This document shows, one piece after another, positions 1-7,285 of a DNA stretch of 20,006 nucleotides. Below the pieces are notes generated by a model, which was not told the origin of the DNA, did not search any database, and worked only from the letters and a program-made list of their open reading frames with translations. How positions within the stretch are numbered: the first letter of the stretch is position 1; every line of letters starts with the position of its first letter. Origin of the DNA: Actinomycetes bacterium (lineage in GTDB: Bacteria > Actinomycetota > Acidimicrobiia > Acidimicrobiales > SZUA-35); NCBI GenBank assembly GCA_024227975.1, contig JAAETV010000437.1:1-20006 (forward strand). Direction: 5' to 3'. A program made the translations under genes and the position numbers.

Positions 1-273
1 CACGGACGTTCACCGGTGGAGATCCAAGTCGAATGCGCCAATGGCACCGTCGAACTGAGTGTTGCCGACAGTGGTGGCGGAATCGACGAATCGGTTCGAG
101 ATCGAGTATTCGAGCGCGGAGTCACCACCGACCCCGAGGGGGCTGGACTGGGCCTCGCCCGGGCCCGTGAGCTGGCCGAGCGGAACAACGGTCGATTGGT
201 GCTCGATGCTGGTTCCTCATCGAAAACCCGCTTCGTTCTTGCCCTCGAGACCTCGGTGGCGATGCAGGAATGA
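1..273 (+). CDS. Sensor histidine kinase, C-terminal ATPase end (5' truncated)
   Basis: The open frame enters from the left edge in frame 1, so only about the last 90 residues are seen. They match the end of a HATPase_c domain: a G1-type box (ADSGGGID), a phenylalanine-containing segment (RVFERGV), and a G2-type box (GAGLGLARARELAERNNGRL), followed by a short beta-strand tail. This part binds ATP and serves autophosphorylation of a histidine that would lie upstream, outside the window. The GTG at 16 is internal and not taken as a start, because the frame is open to base 1 and the domain needs its N-box. The TGA at 271-273 overlaps the ATG of the response regulator at 270, so the two form a translationally coupled two-component pair. 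The signal sensed cannot be inferred. Confidence 0.88.
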   Translation, partial: HGRSPVEIQVECANGTVELSVADSGGGIDESVRDRVFERGVTTDPEGAGLGLARARELAERNNGRLVLDAGSSSKTRFVLALETSVAMQE

Positions 274-941
274 TGGGAGCGAGGCATCACACTGCTGTTC
301 TTGTCGACGATCACCCCTTGCTCGGCCTATCGCTCAAGTCGGCCCTGGAACCGCTCGGGGTGACGTTGGAGCTGGCCGAGCTCGGGCCTGCCCCAGAAGT
401 GTTGGCCTCGAAGATCGCCGAGGGCTGCCCGGATTGTGTGCTCGTCGATCTCGGATTGCCAGAACCGACGGACGGTTTGGCCTACATCGAGGCACTGGTC
501 GCGGTCGACTTGACTGTCGCCGTGCTCACGGGAGAGAGCGATCAACTGCTTTGGGGGGCCGCAGCCGAGGCTGGAGCGGAGACGGTGGTGGCCAAGAGTG
601 AGCCGATCGAGGAGATACTCCACGTCATCTGCCGGCTGTGTGCTGGAGAATCGGTCCGACCTCACCAGAGGATTGCCCTGATCGACTCGGCCCGCAGGGC
701 CAATGTCGAGCGCCGGGAGCGGCTCGCCCCTTTCTCGACCTTGTCCGGTCGTGAGCAAGAGGTACTGGCCAAGCTGATGGCGGGCTCTACACAGAACGAG
801 ATTGCCAGCGCCGGCTTCCAGTCGATCCACACGGTTCGGACTCAGGTCAAGGCTGTGATGCGCAAACTCGGGGTCCGGTCTCAGATCGAGGCCGTGGCCT
901 TGTCTCATGACGTCGGATGGCGCCCCGAGGATCCTGCTTGA
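270..941 (+). CDS. LuxR/NarL-family response regulator
   Basis: This is a 223-residue two-domain regulator. The receiver domain (about 8-125) shows the acidic pair D13/D14 (VDDHP), the phospho-acceptor D60 (VLVDLGLP), a threonine at 87 (AVLTGES) and K109 (VVAKSEP). The C-terminal GerE/LuxR helix-turn-helix (about 155-212) shows the typical SGREQEVLAKL start and the recognition region HTVRTQVKAVMRKLGV. It would bind DNA when phosphorylated by the kinase encoded just upstream, with which it shares an ATGA overlap. Two tandem ATG codons (270 and 273) could each start it. It ends 16 bp before the convergent prepilin peptidase gene, with no obvious terminator between. Targets are unknown. Confidence 0.92.
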   Translation: MMGARHHTAVLVDDHPLLGLSLKSALEPLGVTLELAELGPAPEVLASKIAEGCPDCVLVDLGLPEPTDGLAYIEALVAVDLTVAVLTGESDQLLWGAAAEAGAETVVAKSEPIEEILHVICRLCAGESVRPHQRIALIDSARRANVERRERLAPFSTLSGREQEVLAKLMAGSTQNEIASAGFQSIHTVRTQVKAVMRKLGVRSQIEAVALSHDVGWRPEDPA

Positions 942-957
942 TGAGCCAGCGCCATAT

Positions 958-1488
958 TCAAGCTGGGGCCCCAACGATCATTCCGGCCACAGAGCCCAGC
1001 GCAAAATAGGGGCCGTAGGAGAACTCGATGCGACGACCTCTCGTAGCGAGAATCAGGGTGGCGATGATGCCACTGCTGAAGGTGGTGACCAAAACAGTGG
1101 CGAGGAGGGCGTCAGTTCCGAACCACCCGGCCATCACCCCGATCGGAAAGCTCAGCTTGACGTCACCCATCCCCAAGCCGCCGACCAGGTGCACACCGAG
1201 CGCAACGGCGGCCATTGCCGCGCCAGTGAGGCAGGCGACGATCGTACGGTCGAGGTCGGCCTGCACGGCGCCAGCGATCGTCACCACAATGATCGCGCCC
1301 AGTGCGAACGGGGCAACGATCCGATTCGGTAGCAGCTGGGTGCGGAGGTCAATCTCGGCCAGGACGCCCAGCGTGAGCACCATTACCACAAGAGCTGCGG
1401 CCAACAACGGCTGACTCCGGTGCAATGTCGCAATGACCCAAGCAGAGGCGACGGTCATGGCGCCAACCACAAAGCGGAGGACCGTCAT
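958..1488 (-). CDS. Small prepilin peptidase (A24 family, TadV/CpaA-like)
   Basis: A 176-residue, very hydrophobic protein with about six or seven membrane segments (roughly 3-20, 28-46, 58-75, 82-103, 114-148 and 160-174). The two catalytic aspartates of the GxGD-type A24 peptidases are visible: D47 in AEIDLRTQLLPN and D109 in GLGMGDVKLS. The family cleaves the short leader of type IV pilin-like or secretion pseudopilin precursors at the inner face of the membrane. It lacks the N-terminal methyltransferase domain and cysteine motifs of long PilD enzymes, as in the short CpaA/TadV type used for Flp/Tad pili. No pilus gene is in the window. ATG at 1488 has no clear Shine-Dalgarno sequence. It is convergent to the two-component genes. 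Confidence 0.88.
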   Translation of the reverse strand: MTVLRFVVGAMTVASAWVIATLHRSQPLLAAALVVMVLTLGVLAEIDLRTQLLPNRIVAPFALGAIIVVTIAGAVQADLDRTIVACLTGAAMAAVALGVHLVGGLGMGDVKLSFPIGVMAGWFGTDALLATVLVTTFSSGIIATLILATRGRRIEFSYGPYFALGSVAGMIVGAPA

Positions 1489-1621
1489 GACGACGAGCGG
1501 AGATTTCTAGACATCATGAGCGGGTGCAGGCCTCGAACCATGTCACGCTCCCGCAGTTCGCTGAGGCAAACACCCGATATACGTTAGCCCTGATTAGCGA
1601 TGCTGTCTTGAGCCAAGGGAC

Positions 1622-1681
1622 CTAGGAGTGCGGGTCAGCATCAGTGATAGGGCGTTGACCCCTGCCAACCCACACTCCTGG
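1622..1681. repeat. Long inverted repeat (hairpin with alternative pairing)
   Basis: Bases 1622-1635 pair with 1668-1681 (core AGGAGTGCGGGT against ACCCACACTCCT, one C-A mismatch and one G-T pair), leaving a 32-nt loop. Inside, GGGTCA (1632-1637) can instead pair with TGACCC (1656-1661), which would break the inner part of the long stem. It lies downstream of the VOC gene stop at 1712, in the 223-bp gap before the prepilin peptidase gene. No T-run follows on either strand, so it is not a classical terminator. It may be a processing or termination structure for the VOC transcript. Confidence 0.45.
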
Positions 1682-1687
1682 AGATCT

Positions 1688-1699
1688 TCGGGGCCCCGA
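1688..1699. repeat. Perfect 12-bp palindrome TCGGGGCCCCGA
   Basis: A self-complementary 12-mer centred at 1693/1694, 13 bp past the VOC stop codon and next to the longer inverted repeat at 1622-1681. It could be a protein-binding dyad or part of a 3'-end structure. Such GC palindromes arise readily by chance in GC-rich DNA, so only its place is notable. Confidence 0.3.
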
Positions 1700-1711
1700 G
1701 CCCAGCGTTGT

Positions 1712-2224
1712 CTAGCGTGGGGCGGGGACGATGATCCTGGTGCGGTCGGTCTCCTCGCGGCTGTGCAGCCGTTTCGCCGCCTCGGCCGTATCGACCTCGA
1801 AGCCACCCGTGTTGCGGCACAGCTCGACCATGATCCCGTTTGGATCCATGTAGTAGAGCGAGTGGCACCAGCCGTGATCCATTTCCATGGCTGGCTTGAT
1901 GTCCTCGGCGCTCATCTTGGCCCGGACTTCCTCTTGGCGTTCTTCGGTGGCCGAGAAGGCGACATGGTTGACCCACACCGGCAACCCGTTGCCGGTTGAG
2001 ATCGCCGCGTCCCACTCCGGTGTCTCACCGATCTCATGTATATCGAAGAAGGCGAGGGCCGAGCCATCGGGTAGGGCGAAGAAGAGGTGACGGAAGAAGC
2101 CATCGTCGAAGTTCTTGATCTCGGTGTGGACCAGGGGGAATCCCATCAGGTCCTCGTAGAAGTGGTGGGTAGCGTCGACATCACGACACGCATATGCCAC
2201 ATGGTGGAATCCTGGCTCGGCCAT
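1712..2224 (-). CDS. VOC-family metalloprotein (glyoxalase/extradiol dioxygenase fold)
   Basis: A 170-residue protein with the two beta-alpha-beta-beta-beta modules of the vicinal oxygen chelate superfamily. Likely metal ligands are H8 (FHHVAYACRDV), H87 (WVNHVAFSATEE) and E134 (DPNGIMVEL); the DPNG turn before the last ligand is typical. An AFFDIHE strand ends module one. Members isomerise, cleave or open substrates held on a divalent metal; the substrate here is unknown. Start ATG at 2224 is preceded by AGGAG with 7-nt spacing. The C-terminal tail after residue 140 is charged and outside the fold. It is divergent from the TPP enzyme gene with a 116-bp shared control region, which suggests, but does not prove, a shared pathway. 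Confidence 0.85.
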   Translation of the reverse strand: MAEPGFHHVAYACRDVDATHHFYEDLMGFPLVHTEIKNFDDGFFRHLFFALPDGSALAFFDIHEIGETPEWDAAISTGNGLPVWVNHVAFSATEERQEEVRAKMSAEDIKPAMEMDHGWCHSLYYMDPNGIMVELCRNTGGFEVDTAEAAKRLHSREETDRTRIIVPAPR

Positions 2225-2278
2225 CTTGTTGCTCCTATCGGGCCGGCCGATTCGGCTAGCCCGGCTGCGGGTGAAGGT

Positions 2279-2308
2279 CTGAAACTGAACTTGGATTCAT
2301 GTTAGCAT
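2279..2308 (+). promoter_or_regulatory. Candidate promoter of the TPP-enzyme gene
   Basis: CTGAAA (2279-2284) and TAGCAT (2303-2308) are spaced 18 bp and would start RNA near 2315, about 26 nt before the ATG at 2341. On the other strand the overlapping TAACAT could serve as the -10 of the VOC gene. The call rests on weak consensus matches only. Confidence 0.25.
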
Positions 2309-2340
2309 CAGCCGGAACCTGGGCCCCGAAGGAGCCAGCT

Positions 2341-4071
2341 ATGGCAGAGATCTCGATCGACGCAGCACCAGCGAAGAAGAGGGGGCACGAGCTGCTCGCT
2401 GACACGTTCAGGCGGTCTGAGCTCGGGGCCGTCTTCTTCGTGCCGACATTTCTATACCCAACCCTCGTCGAGCTGGCCGACGATCCGATCAAGCGCGTCC
2501 TGTGCCACTCGGAGAAAGCGGCCGCCTACATGGCGGACGGGTATGCCCAAGCCAGCACCTCACCCGGCATCGTGATCACCCAGGGTGGGCCGGGCGCCAC
2601 CAATGTGCTCGCCGGCTTGGCTGACGCTTGGGAGAGCCATACCCCGGTGTTCTGCCTGACCCCCGTTATCCCCGACGTCCGCTACCACGGCGACTCATAC
2701 CAGGAGGTGTACGCCGACTTCGGGGCGGTGACGAAGTACGACGCCGAGGTGCGTATGCTCTCCCGCTTCCCCGAGTTCTTGGGCAAGGCCTACCGGGCGG
2801 CAACGACCGGCGCACCCAGACCTGTGCACCTCTACGTCGACGGGGGCATCGAGGCTCAGTCGTTCGCTTTCGATGAGTCATACCTCGACGAGCGCTTCTT
2901 CCGCTACCCGGCCTTCCGGCCCCTAGCCGATGAAGGCGATGTGGTCACAGCTGTTGGTGCCCTGCAGGCGGCGGAACGGCCGGCCCTGGTTGCCGGTCGG
3001 GGGACGATCGCCTCCAGCGCCTGGGACGAGCTCACCCGCTTCGCCGAGTTGTTCGATATTGCCGTCACCACATCGCTCGGTGGCAAGGGCAGTATCGACG
3101 AGAGTCACCGACTGTCGATGGGGGTTCAGGGCTCGTACCGCAGAGCACCGGCGAACGACGTGATCGACGATGCCGACCTCGTCATATACGTCGGCAGCCA
3201 TGTTGGTGGGGCGACCACCCTGCTCAAGACCACGCCAGCCCCTGGCACCCCAATCATCCACATAGACATCGATCCGGCCCATGGTGGCAACAACTATCCG
3301 AACACCCTGCCTCTGATCGGCGACGCTCGAGTCGTGCTCGGTCAGCTGTTGGAGGCAGCCGAGGGTGGGGGTACGAGCCATGCGGGGTGGATCAACACCT
3401 GCCGGGCCCGTATCGACGAGTGGTGGGCCGGCGAACGCGATCATGTCGCCAGCGCTGCCTCGCCGATCCGCCCGGAGCGACTGGCTGTCGATCTCGTTGC
3501 CGCCCTTCCCGACGATGCCATGATCGTTGCCGACACCGGCTATGCCGCGGCCTGGAGCGGCGCCTTCATGGACCTCCCATCCGGCCGCAACTACCTCGCT
3601 TGCGAAGGCAGCCTTGGTTGGGCTTTCCCCGCCGCTATCGGGGCCAAGTGTGCTGAGCCCGACCGACCGGTTGTCGCCTGGTGTGGCGACGGTGGCCTCT
3701 GGCCCCACATCGGTGAGATCGAGACAGCGGTGCGCAATGAGGTCAACAGTGTCACCGTCGTGCTCAACAATCACGCCCTTGCCTTCGATACCCACCTCCT
3801 TCAGGCCTTCTGGTCGGCATCCCACGATGTCGACCTGCTCTCGGAGTTCAAGGAGGTCAATCTGTCGAAGATCGCTACCGAGATGGGGGCCTACGGGGTC
3901 CGGGTCACCGATCCCGCCGACATCGGCGATGCCGTGCGCGGCGCCCTCGATGCCAATGCTCCCGCCATCGTCGAGGTCATCATCGACCATGGCGCAGTCG
4001 CCCCCGTCGCCTTCATGGCTGGACAGGGCAGCCGGGGCGGGATCCTCAAGGATCCTGACAAGATGAAATGA
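2341..4071 (+). CDS. Thiamine diphosphate-dependent enzyme (acetolactate synthase-like)
   Basis: A 576-residue protein of the three-domain POX/ALS family. The N-terminal Pyr domain holds the catalytic glutamate E58 (LCHSEKAAAYMADGYA) and the GGPGATN turn (82-88). The middle domain runs about 195-340 (LVAGRGT; IHIDIDP). The C-terminal PP domain carries the TPP/Mg motif GDG (449-451) to NN (476-477). Family members decarboxylate 2-oxo acids and join or release C2 units. The residues after NN (HALAFDTHL) differ from the usual YG of true acetolactate synthases, so substrate assignment is open. ATG at 2341 is chosen over the upstream ATG at 2299 because GAAGGAG sits 6 nt before it. The SDR gene follows 39 bp later, probably in one operon; no regulatory small subunit of ALS is present. 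Confidence 0.88.
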   Translation: MAEISIDAAPAKKRGHELLADTFRRSELGAVFFVPTFLYPTLVELADDPIKRVLCHSEKAAAYMADGYAQASTSPGIVITQGGPGATNVLAGLADAWESHTPVFCLTPVIPDVRYHGDSYQEVYADFGAVTKYDAEVRMLSRFPEFLGKAYRAATTGAPRPVHLYVDGGIEAQSFAFDESYLDERFFRYPAFRPLADEGDVVTAVGALQAAERPALVAGRGTIASSAWDELTRFAELFDIAVTTSLGGKGSIDESHRLSMGVQGSYRRAPANDVIDDADLVIYVGSHVGGATTLLKTTPAPGTPIIHIDIDPAHGGNNYPNTLPLIGDARVVLGQLLEAAEGGGTSHAGWINTCRARIDEWWAGERDHVASAASPIRPERLAVDLVAALPDDAMIVADTGYAAAWSGAFMDLPSGRNYLACEGSLGWAFPAAIGAKCAEPDRPVVAWCGDGGLWPHIGEIETAVRNEVNSVTVVLNNHALAFDTHLLQAFWSASHDVDLLSEFKEVNLSKIATEMGAYGVRVTDPADIGDAVRGALDANAPAIVEVIIDHGAVAPVAFMAGQGSRGGILKDPDKMK

Positions 4072-4110
4072 GCGTCGGGGTTGGTGATGGCCAGAGACGA
4101 GGGAGACAAC

Positions 4111-4875
4111 ATGCAACTCCGTGATCAGGTCGCCATAGTGACCGGGGCCCGCCAAGGCATCGGCCTTGCCATCTCGGAGGCCTTCGCCCAGGAGGGGGCC
4201 ACAGTGGTGATGGTGGCCCGCGACGCCGAGCGCCTCCAGCAAGCCGCTCTCGGCATCGGAGACCTCGGTGCGGTATCGGCTTGCCCGGCTGATGTCTCCG
4301 ACGAGGCCGACGTGGCCCGCATCTTTGCTTCAACCGCGGCCGAGCATGGTCGCATCGACATCCTCGTCAACAATGCCGGTATCGCCGGTCCGACGGCACC
4401 AATTGACGAGGTTGACCTTGCCGACTGGCGCCAATGCCTCGAAACGAACCTCACCGGAGCCTGGTTGTGCTGTCGGGAGGCAGCCCGCCACATGAAGCCC
4501 CAGCGGTCGGGGAAGATCGTGAACATCGGATCGATCAGCGGCAAGCGACCGTTGCCCCAACGGACCCCGTACTGTGCGTCGAAGATGGGACTCGTCGGTC
4601 TCACCCGGACGCTGGCGGCCGAGCTCGGGCGCTATGACATCAATGTGAACTGCATCAGCCCTGGAGCGGTCAACACCGCTCGCCTCGCCCTCCTGGCTGA
4701 ACGGGCCTCGATGTCGCTCGACGAGTTCCTAGATCGAGTCTCACAAGGCGCCGCCCTCGGGCGGGTGACCGAGGCTGATGATGTGGCTCGGCTGTGTACC
4801 TTCTTGGCCTCATCGGCAGCCCGAAACGTCACCGGACAGGACCTGACGATAGACGCTGGCACCCATATGGACTGA
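4111..4875 (+). CDS. Short-chain dehydrogenase/reductase (classical SDR)
   Basis: A 254-residue classical SDR with a Rossmann fold. It shows the cofactor motif TGARQGIG (about 10-17), the NNAG motif (LVNNAGIAG), catalytic serine in IGSISG, the catalytic YxxxK (YCASK), and the PG turn of ISPGAV. The C-terminal block NVTGQDLTIDAG is typical of 3-oxoacyl-ACP-reductase-like members. It should interconvert a carbonyl and an alcohol using NAD(P)(H). An arginine after the TGA turn and VARDAER after strand two would fit NADP(H), which is a weak inference. Start ATG 4111 has GAGGGAG with 5-nt spacing; upstream in-frame starts lack this. It follows the TPP enzyme closely, so it may reduce or oxidise that enzyme's hydroxyketone product. 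Confidence 0.9.
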   Translation: MQLRDQVAIVTGARQGIGLAISEAFAQEGATVVMVARDAERLQQAALGIGDLGAVSACPADVSDEADVARIFASTAAEHGRIDILVNNAGIAGPTAPIDEVDLADWRQCLETNLTGAWLCCREAARHMKPQRSGKIVNIGSISGKRPLPQRTPYCASKMGLVGLTRTLAAELGRYDINVNCISPGAVNTARLALLAERASMSLDEFLDRVSQGAALGRVTEADDVARLCTFLASSAARNVTGQDLTIDAGTHMD

Positions 4876-4992
4876 GGCGGGCACTATGAGGCGAGCCAAG
4901 GGTTGAGGCCCCTGCCGGGCAACCTCCAAGAGACCTTTGGCCCTGTGCCTGACCCCAACGATGGTTCCACAATTGGAGTCGTGAAAGAACTC

Positions 4993-5235
4993 ATGGCTCA
5001 TCGTTGGAAGCTCGTATTTGAGATGCGGGAAGACGAGGACCACTGCGAGATGGTTGTCCATCTCGATGCCGGTGACAGATCACTGTCGGGCCGCGGTCAG
5101 TCTCGTCGCAATCCTGCCGATCCGTCGGTTCCCCAGATCGGTGAGGAACTTGCGGCCGCCCGGGCTCTGCATGACCTCGCCAACCATCTGACCGAGGATG
5201 CTTGGCGCACGATCGAAACGTATTCGGGAGATTAG
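4993..5235 (+). CDS. DUF1876 domain protein
   Basis: A small protein of 80 residues from the ATG at 4993. Its middle and end match the pattern I know from the actinobacterial DUF1876 family: an N-terminal strand (WKLVFEMRED), a glycine turn with LSGRGQSRRNPAD, then the signature PQIGEELAAARALHDLANHL. The family is compact and of unknown function; a fold similar to double-stranded-RNA-binding domains has been suggested. The frame stays open upstream (GTG at 4981, ATG at 4903), but the domain begins near 4993, and that region does not look like the family. The Shine-Dalgarno sequence is weak, so the start is uncertain. It lies 117 bp after the SDR and may be transcribed separately. Nothing in it points to the metabolic genes around it. 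Confidence 0.8.
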   Translation: MAHRWKLVFEMREDEDHCEMVVHLDAGDRSLSGRGQSRRNPADPSVPQIGEELAAARALHDLANHLTEDAWRTIETYSGD

Positions 5236-5289
5236 GGTCGATCAGGCCGTCCGCTCATTGTCGCTCCCGGTCGATGGGCCAGTGACCCA

Positions 5290-5307
5290 CCTAGGATTGG
5301 GTGGGTG
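5290..5307 (+). promoter_or_regulatory. 18-nt repeated promoter element, copy 1
   Basis: CCTAGGATTGGGTGGGTG is identical to 7268-7285. It holds a TANNNT -10 box, TAGGAT (5292-5297), and a GTG (5305-5307) starting 7 nt after it, the spacing expected of a leaderless transcript. ACCCAC at 5285-5290 is the reverse complement of GTGGGT at 5301-5306, but this left arm is not kept in copy 2. No convincing -35 box is seen. Confidence 0.6.
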
Positions 5308-5355
5308 ACCGGAACGAGCGTGAACTGTCGACGACCGACCATGACTCGATCATGA
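5305..5355 (+). CDS. Candidate leaderless mini-ORF upstream of the M20 peptidase
   Basis: GTG at 5305 opens a 16-codon frame reading MTGTSVNCRRPTMTRS that ends in TGA at 5353-5355. The TGA overlaps the ATG of the peptidase frame at 5352 (ATGA). The GTG sits 7 nt after the TAGGAT box, so it could be read from a leaderless mRNA and pass ribosomes to the next gene. The same layout occurs at 7283-7360. The peptide is rich in Arg, Thr and Ser and has no recognised family. An alternative is that the in-frame GTG at 5301 starts the peptidase and this frame is chance. Confidence 0.4.
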   Translation: MTGTSVNCRRPTMTRS

Positions 5356-6755
5356 GACTCGAAGCCATCGCAGACGTCGAGCGCCATTTTGACGATGGTG
5401 AATTCCGAGCCGATCTGGCCCGGCGGGTCGCTATCAAGTCGACCGCTCAGGTACCGGAGCTCCGAGATCAGCTGGAATACTACCTCCGAGGTGAGATCGG
5501 GCCGACCTTGGCCGGGCTCGGCTACCAATGGTCGACATACGAGAATCCCGATCCCCGGGGCGGCCCGTTCCTGGTGGCCCAGCGGCACGAGAATCCTGAT
5601 CGGCCGACCGTTCTCACCTATGGCCACGGCGATGTGGTGCGGGGCCTCGAAGGGGAGTGGAGCGACGATCGTGACCCGTGGACCCTCGATGTCGACGGTG
5701 ACAGGTGGTATGGCCGGGGGACGGCTGACAACAAGGGTCAGCACTCGATCAACATCGCGGCGTTGGCCACAGTTCTAGGGGTCAGGGGGTCGCTCGGGTT
5801 CAACTCGACGATCTTCCTGGAGACATCAGAGGAGGTCGGTTCGCCCGGCTTGGCTCACTTCGCCGCTGACAACCGCCAATTGTTGGCCGCCGACGTGTTG
5901 ATCGGCTCCGACGGGCCCCGGCTGCAACCCCAGTCGCCAACGATGTTCATGGGCACGAGAGGAGCCATGAACTTCAATCTCGGCATTGACCTGCGGGAGG
6001 GGAGCCACCATTCCGGCAACTGGGGTGGTTTGATTTCCAATGCTGGTACCCGGCTGGCAAACGCGCTGGCCTCCCTCGTTGGCCCCCGGGGTGAGATCCT
6101 GGTCGAAGAGCTCAAACCCGAAGTGATACCCCCTTCGATACGCCAGGTGCTAGACGGCGTCGAAGTCGATGGTGGTGCTGATGGTCCCGTGGTCGATCCC
6201 GAATGGGGGGAGCCGGGCCTCACCCCAGCCGAGCGGGTCTTTGCCTGGAACGCCTTTGAAATACTGGCCTTCGAGGCCGGGAATCCAGCCAAGGTCGTCA
6301 ACGCCATCCCACCCCGGGCCACCGCCTGGTGTCAGATCCGGTTCACCGCCGATCGCGATCCAGTGACCTTCCTTCCTGCCATTCGCCGTCATCTCGACGA
6401 GGCTGGGTTCGGTGAGGTGGCCCTGCAACGAGCCGATGACGACGCGATGATGCGGGCTACCCGTCTGCTTCCCGACCATGAGTGGGTGCGTTGGGCCACT
6501 CGCTCCATCGAGACGACGATCGACGGAGCTCTGACCGTGTTGCCCAACCTTGGTGGCACCCTCCCCAACGACGTCTTCGCTGACATCTTGGGCATGCCGA
6601 CCATCTGGGTCCCCCATTCCTATGCTTCGTGTTCACAGCACGCCCCCAATGAGCACGTACTGGCTCCCATCATGCGCGAAGGCCTGCGCATCATGACCGG
6701 CCTGTTCTGGGACATGGGCGAAGCTGGCACGCCGGAGATCGCTGCACGCGAATAG
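5352..6755 (+). CDS. M20-family metallopeptidase / dipeptidase-like hydrolase
   Basis: From the ATG at 5352 the product has 467 residues, a usual size for the larger M20 dipeptidase-like enzymes. Two-zinc site residues are visible: H92 and D94 (TYGHGDVV), D126 bridging (GRGTADNKGQ), E160/E161 (LETSEEVGS; first is the general base, second a ligand), D187 (GSDGPR) and a late histidine in CSQHAPNEHV. A dimerisation insert lies between the two catalytic halves. It should hydrolyse an amide or peptide bond in the cytoplasm; there is no signal peptide. The GTG at 5301 gives an in-frame 17-residue extension, but that lies inside the probable promoter, so the ATG overlapping the mini-ORF stop is preferred. 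It is monocistronic or first in a unit, and ends 25 bp from the convergent NIPSNAP-like gene. Confidence 0.85.
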   Translation: MRLEAIADVERHFDDGEFRADLARRVAIKSTAQVPELRDQLEYYLRGEIGPTLAGLGYQWSTYENPDPRGGPFLVAQRHENPDRPTVLTYGHGDVVRGLEGEWSDDRDPWTLDVDGDRWYGRGTADNKGQHSINIAALATVLGVRGSLGFNSTIFLETSEEVGSPGLAHFAADNRQLLAADVLIGSDGPRLQPQSPTMFMGTRGAMNFNLGIDLREGSHHSGNWGGLISNAGTRLANALASLVGPRGEILVEELKPEVIPPSIRQVLDGVEVDGGADGPVVDPEWGEPGLTPAERVFAWNAFEILAFEAGNPAKVVNAIPPRATAWCQIRFTADRDPVTFLPAIRRHLDEAGFGEVALQRADDDAMMRATRLLPDHEWVRWATRSIETTIDGALTVLPNLGGTLPNDVFADILGMPTIWVPHSYASCSQHAPNEHVLAPIMREGLRIMTGLFWDMGEAGTPEIAARE

Positions 6756-6780
6756 TCAGCGATGAGGCTCGCTCCTCCAA

Positions 6781-7134
6781 CTAGACCAGAGGCTTCATGA
6801 AACGCACGTTCACCTGCAAATAGGCCTTGGCGTTCGGGTGCTTGGCCCAGATCTTCTGCCACTCCGGGTTGGCCGCGAAGGCAGCAAAGCCTTCATCGCG
6901 GGCGTCCCGGCTGGGCCAGTGGATGATCCAGCACGCATTGGGCTGACCATTGGCGGGCGCTACGGGAGCCGATCCGGAAACCAGAGCCTCGTGCCCATCG
7001 TCAACCCAGAAATCGATCACGTTCAAGTTGGCCTTCAACCATGGCACGGCCAGATCGCGGGCCCACTCCCGGTAGGCGTCGAACCACTCCGGCTCGATCG
7101 TATAGTCCCTGATCTCCACGATTTCGTCCGACAC
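6781..7134 (-). CDS. NIPSNAP-like dimeric alpha/beta-barrel protein
   Basis: A 117-residue protein from the GTG at 7134, which has AGAGG 5 nt upstream (GAGGAGAGAGG stretch); the frame is open further up to 7239, but that part is not domain-like. The sequence begins VEIRDYTIEPEWFDAYREWA and ends with the AFAANPEWQKIWAK block, which I recognise as the NIPSNAP/ferredoxin-like fold in which two chains form a barrel. Members are often small enzymes or binding proteins next to catabolic genes, usually of unknown role. It is convergent with the M20 peptidase and divergent from the cPGS-family gene. No catalytic residues can be assigned. Confidence 0.72.
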   Translation of the reverse strand: MSDEIVEIRDYTIEPEWFDAYREWARDLAVPWLKANLNVIDFWVDDGHEALVSGSAPVAPANGQPNACWIIHWPSRDARDEGFAAFAANPEWQKIWAKHPNAKAYLQVNVRFMKPLV

Positions 7135-7267
7135 GGGCACCTCTCTCCTCAGCAGCGCTCGGGTTCTCTGCCCTGACGCCTCCGGTCTGGCTGTGAGCAG
7201 TCTGTCGCTCGAGGCAACGAACACGCCAGATGACGCCAACGGTTCACGGCACCGACACTGGCCTGGC

Positions 7268-7285
7268 CCTAGGATTGGGTGGGTG
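7268..7285 (+). promoter_or_regulatory. 18-nt repeated promoter element, copy 2
   Basis: An exact second copy of 5290-5307, again with TAGGAT (7270-7275) and a GTG (7283-7285) 7 nt after the box. The flanks on both sides differ from copy 1, so the identity is limited to this 18-mer. It lies in the 222-bp divergent region between the NIPSNAP-like and cPGS-family genes. Confidence 0.6.

Noticed and set aside
59..601. An alternative plus-strand frame of 180 codons across the kinase and response regulator
   Set aside because: It overlaps two recognised genes in another frame and its composition is low in structure, rich in Arg, Ser and Gly.
1530..1550. A tRNA-like T-loop (GGTTCGAGGC) on the minus strand
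   Set aside because: The flanking bases do not form a T-stem, and no acceptor or anticodon arm can be built around it.
2923..4242. A long minus-strand open frame (439 codons) opposite the TPP enzyme and SDR
   Set aside because: It is the shadow of two clear genes on the plus strand, has no family resemblance, and is typical of GC-rich codon bias.
4895..4941. Possible two-layer stem (GCCAAGG with CCTTTGGC, and GTTG with CAAC) before the DUF1876 gene
   Set aside because: The outer stem needs a bulge and the inner one has four pairs; it is within what a GC-rich 117-bp gap gives by chance, and no riboswitch family fits.
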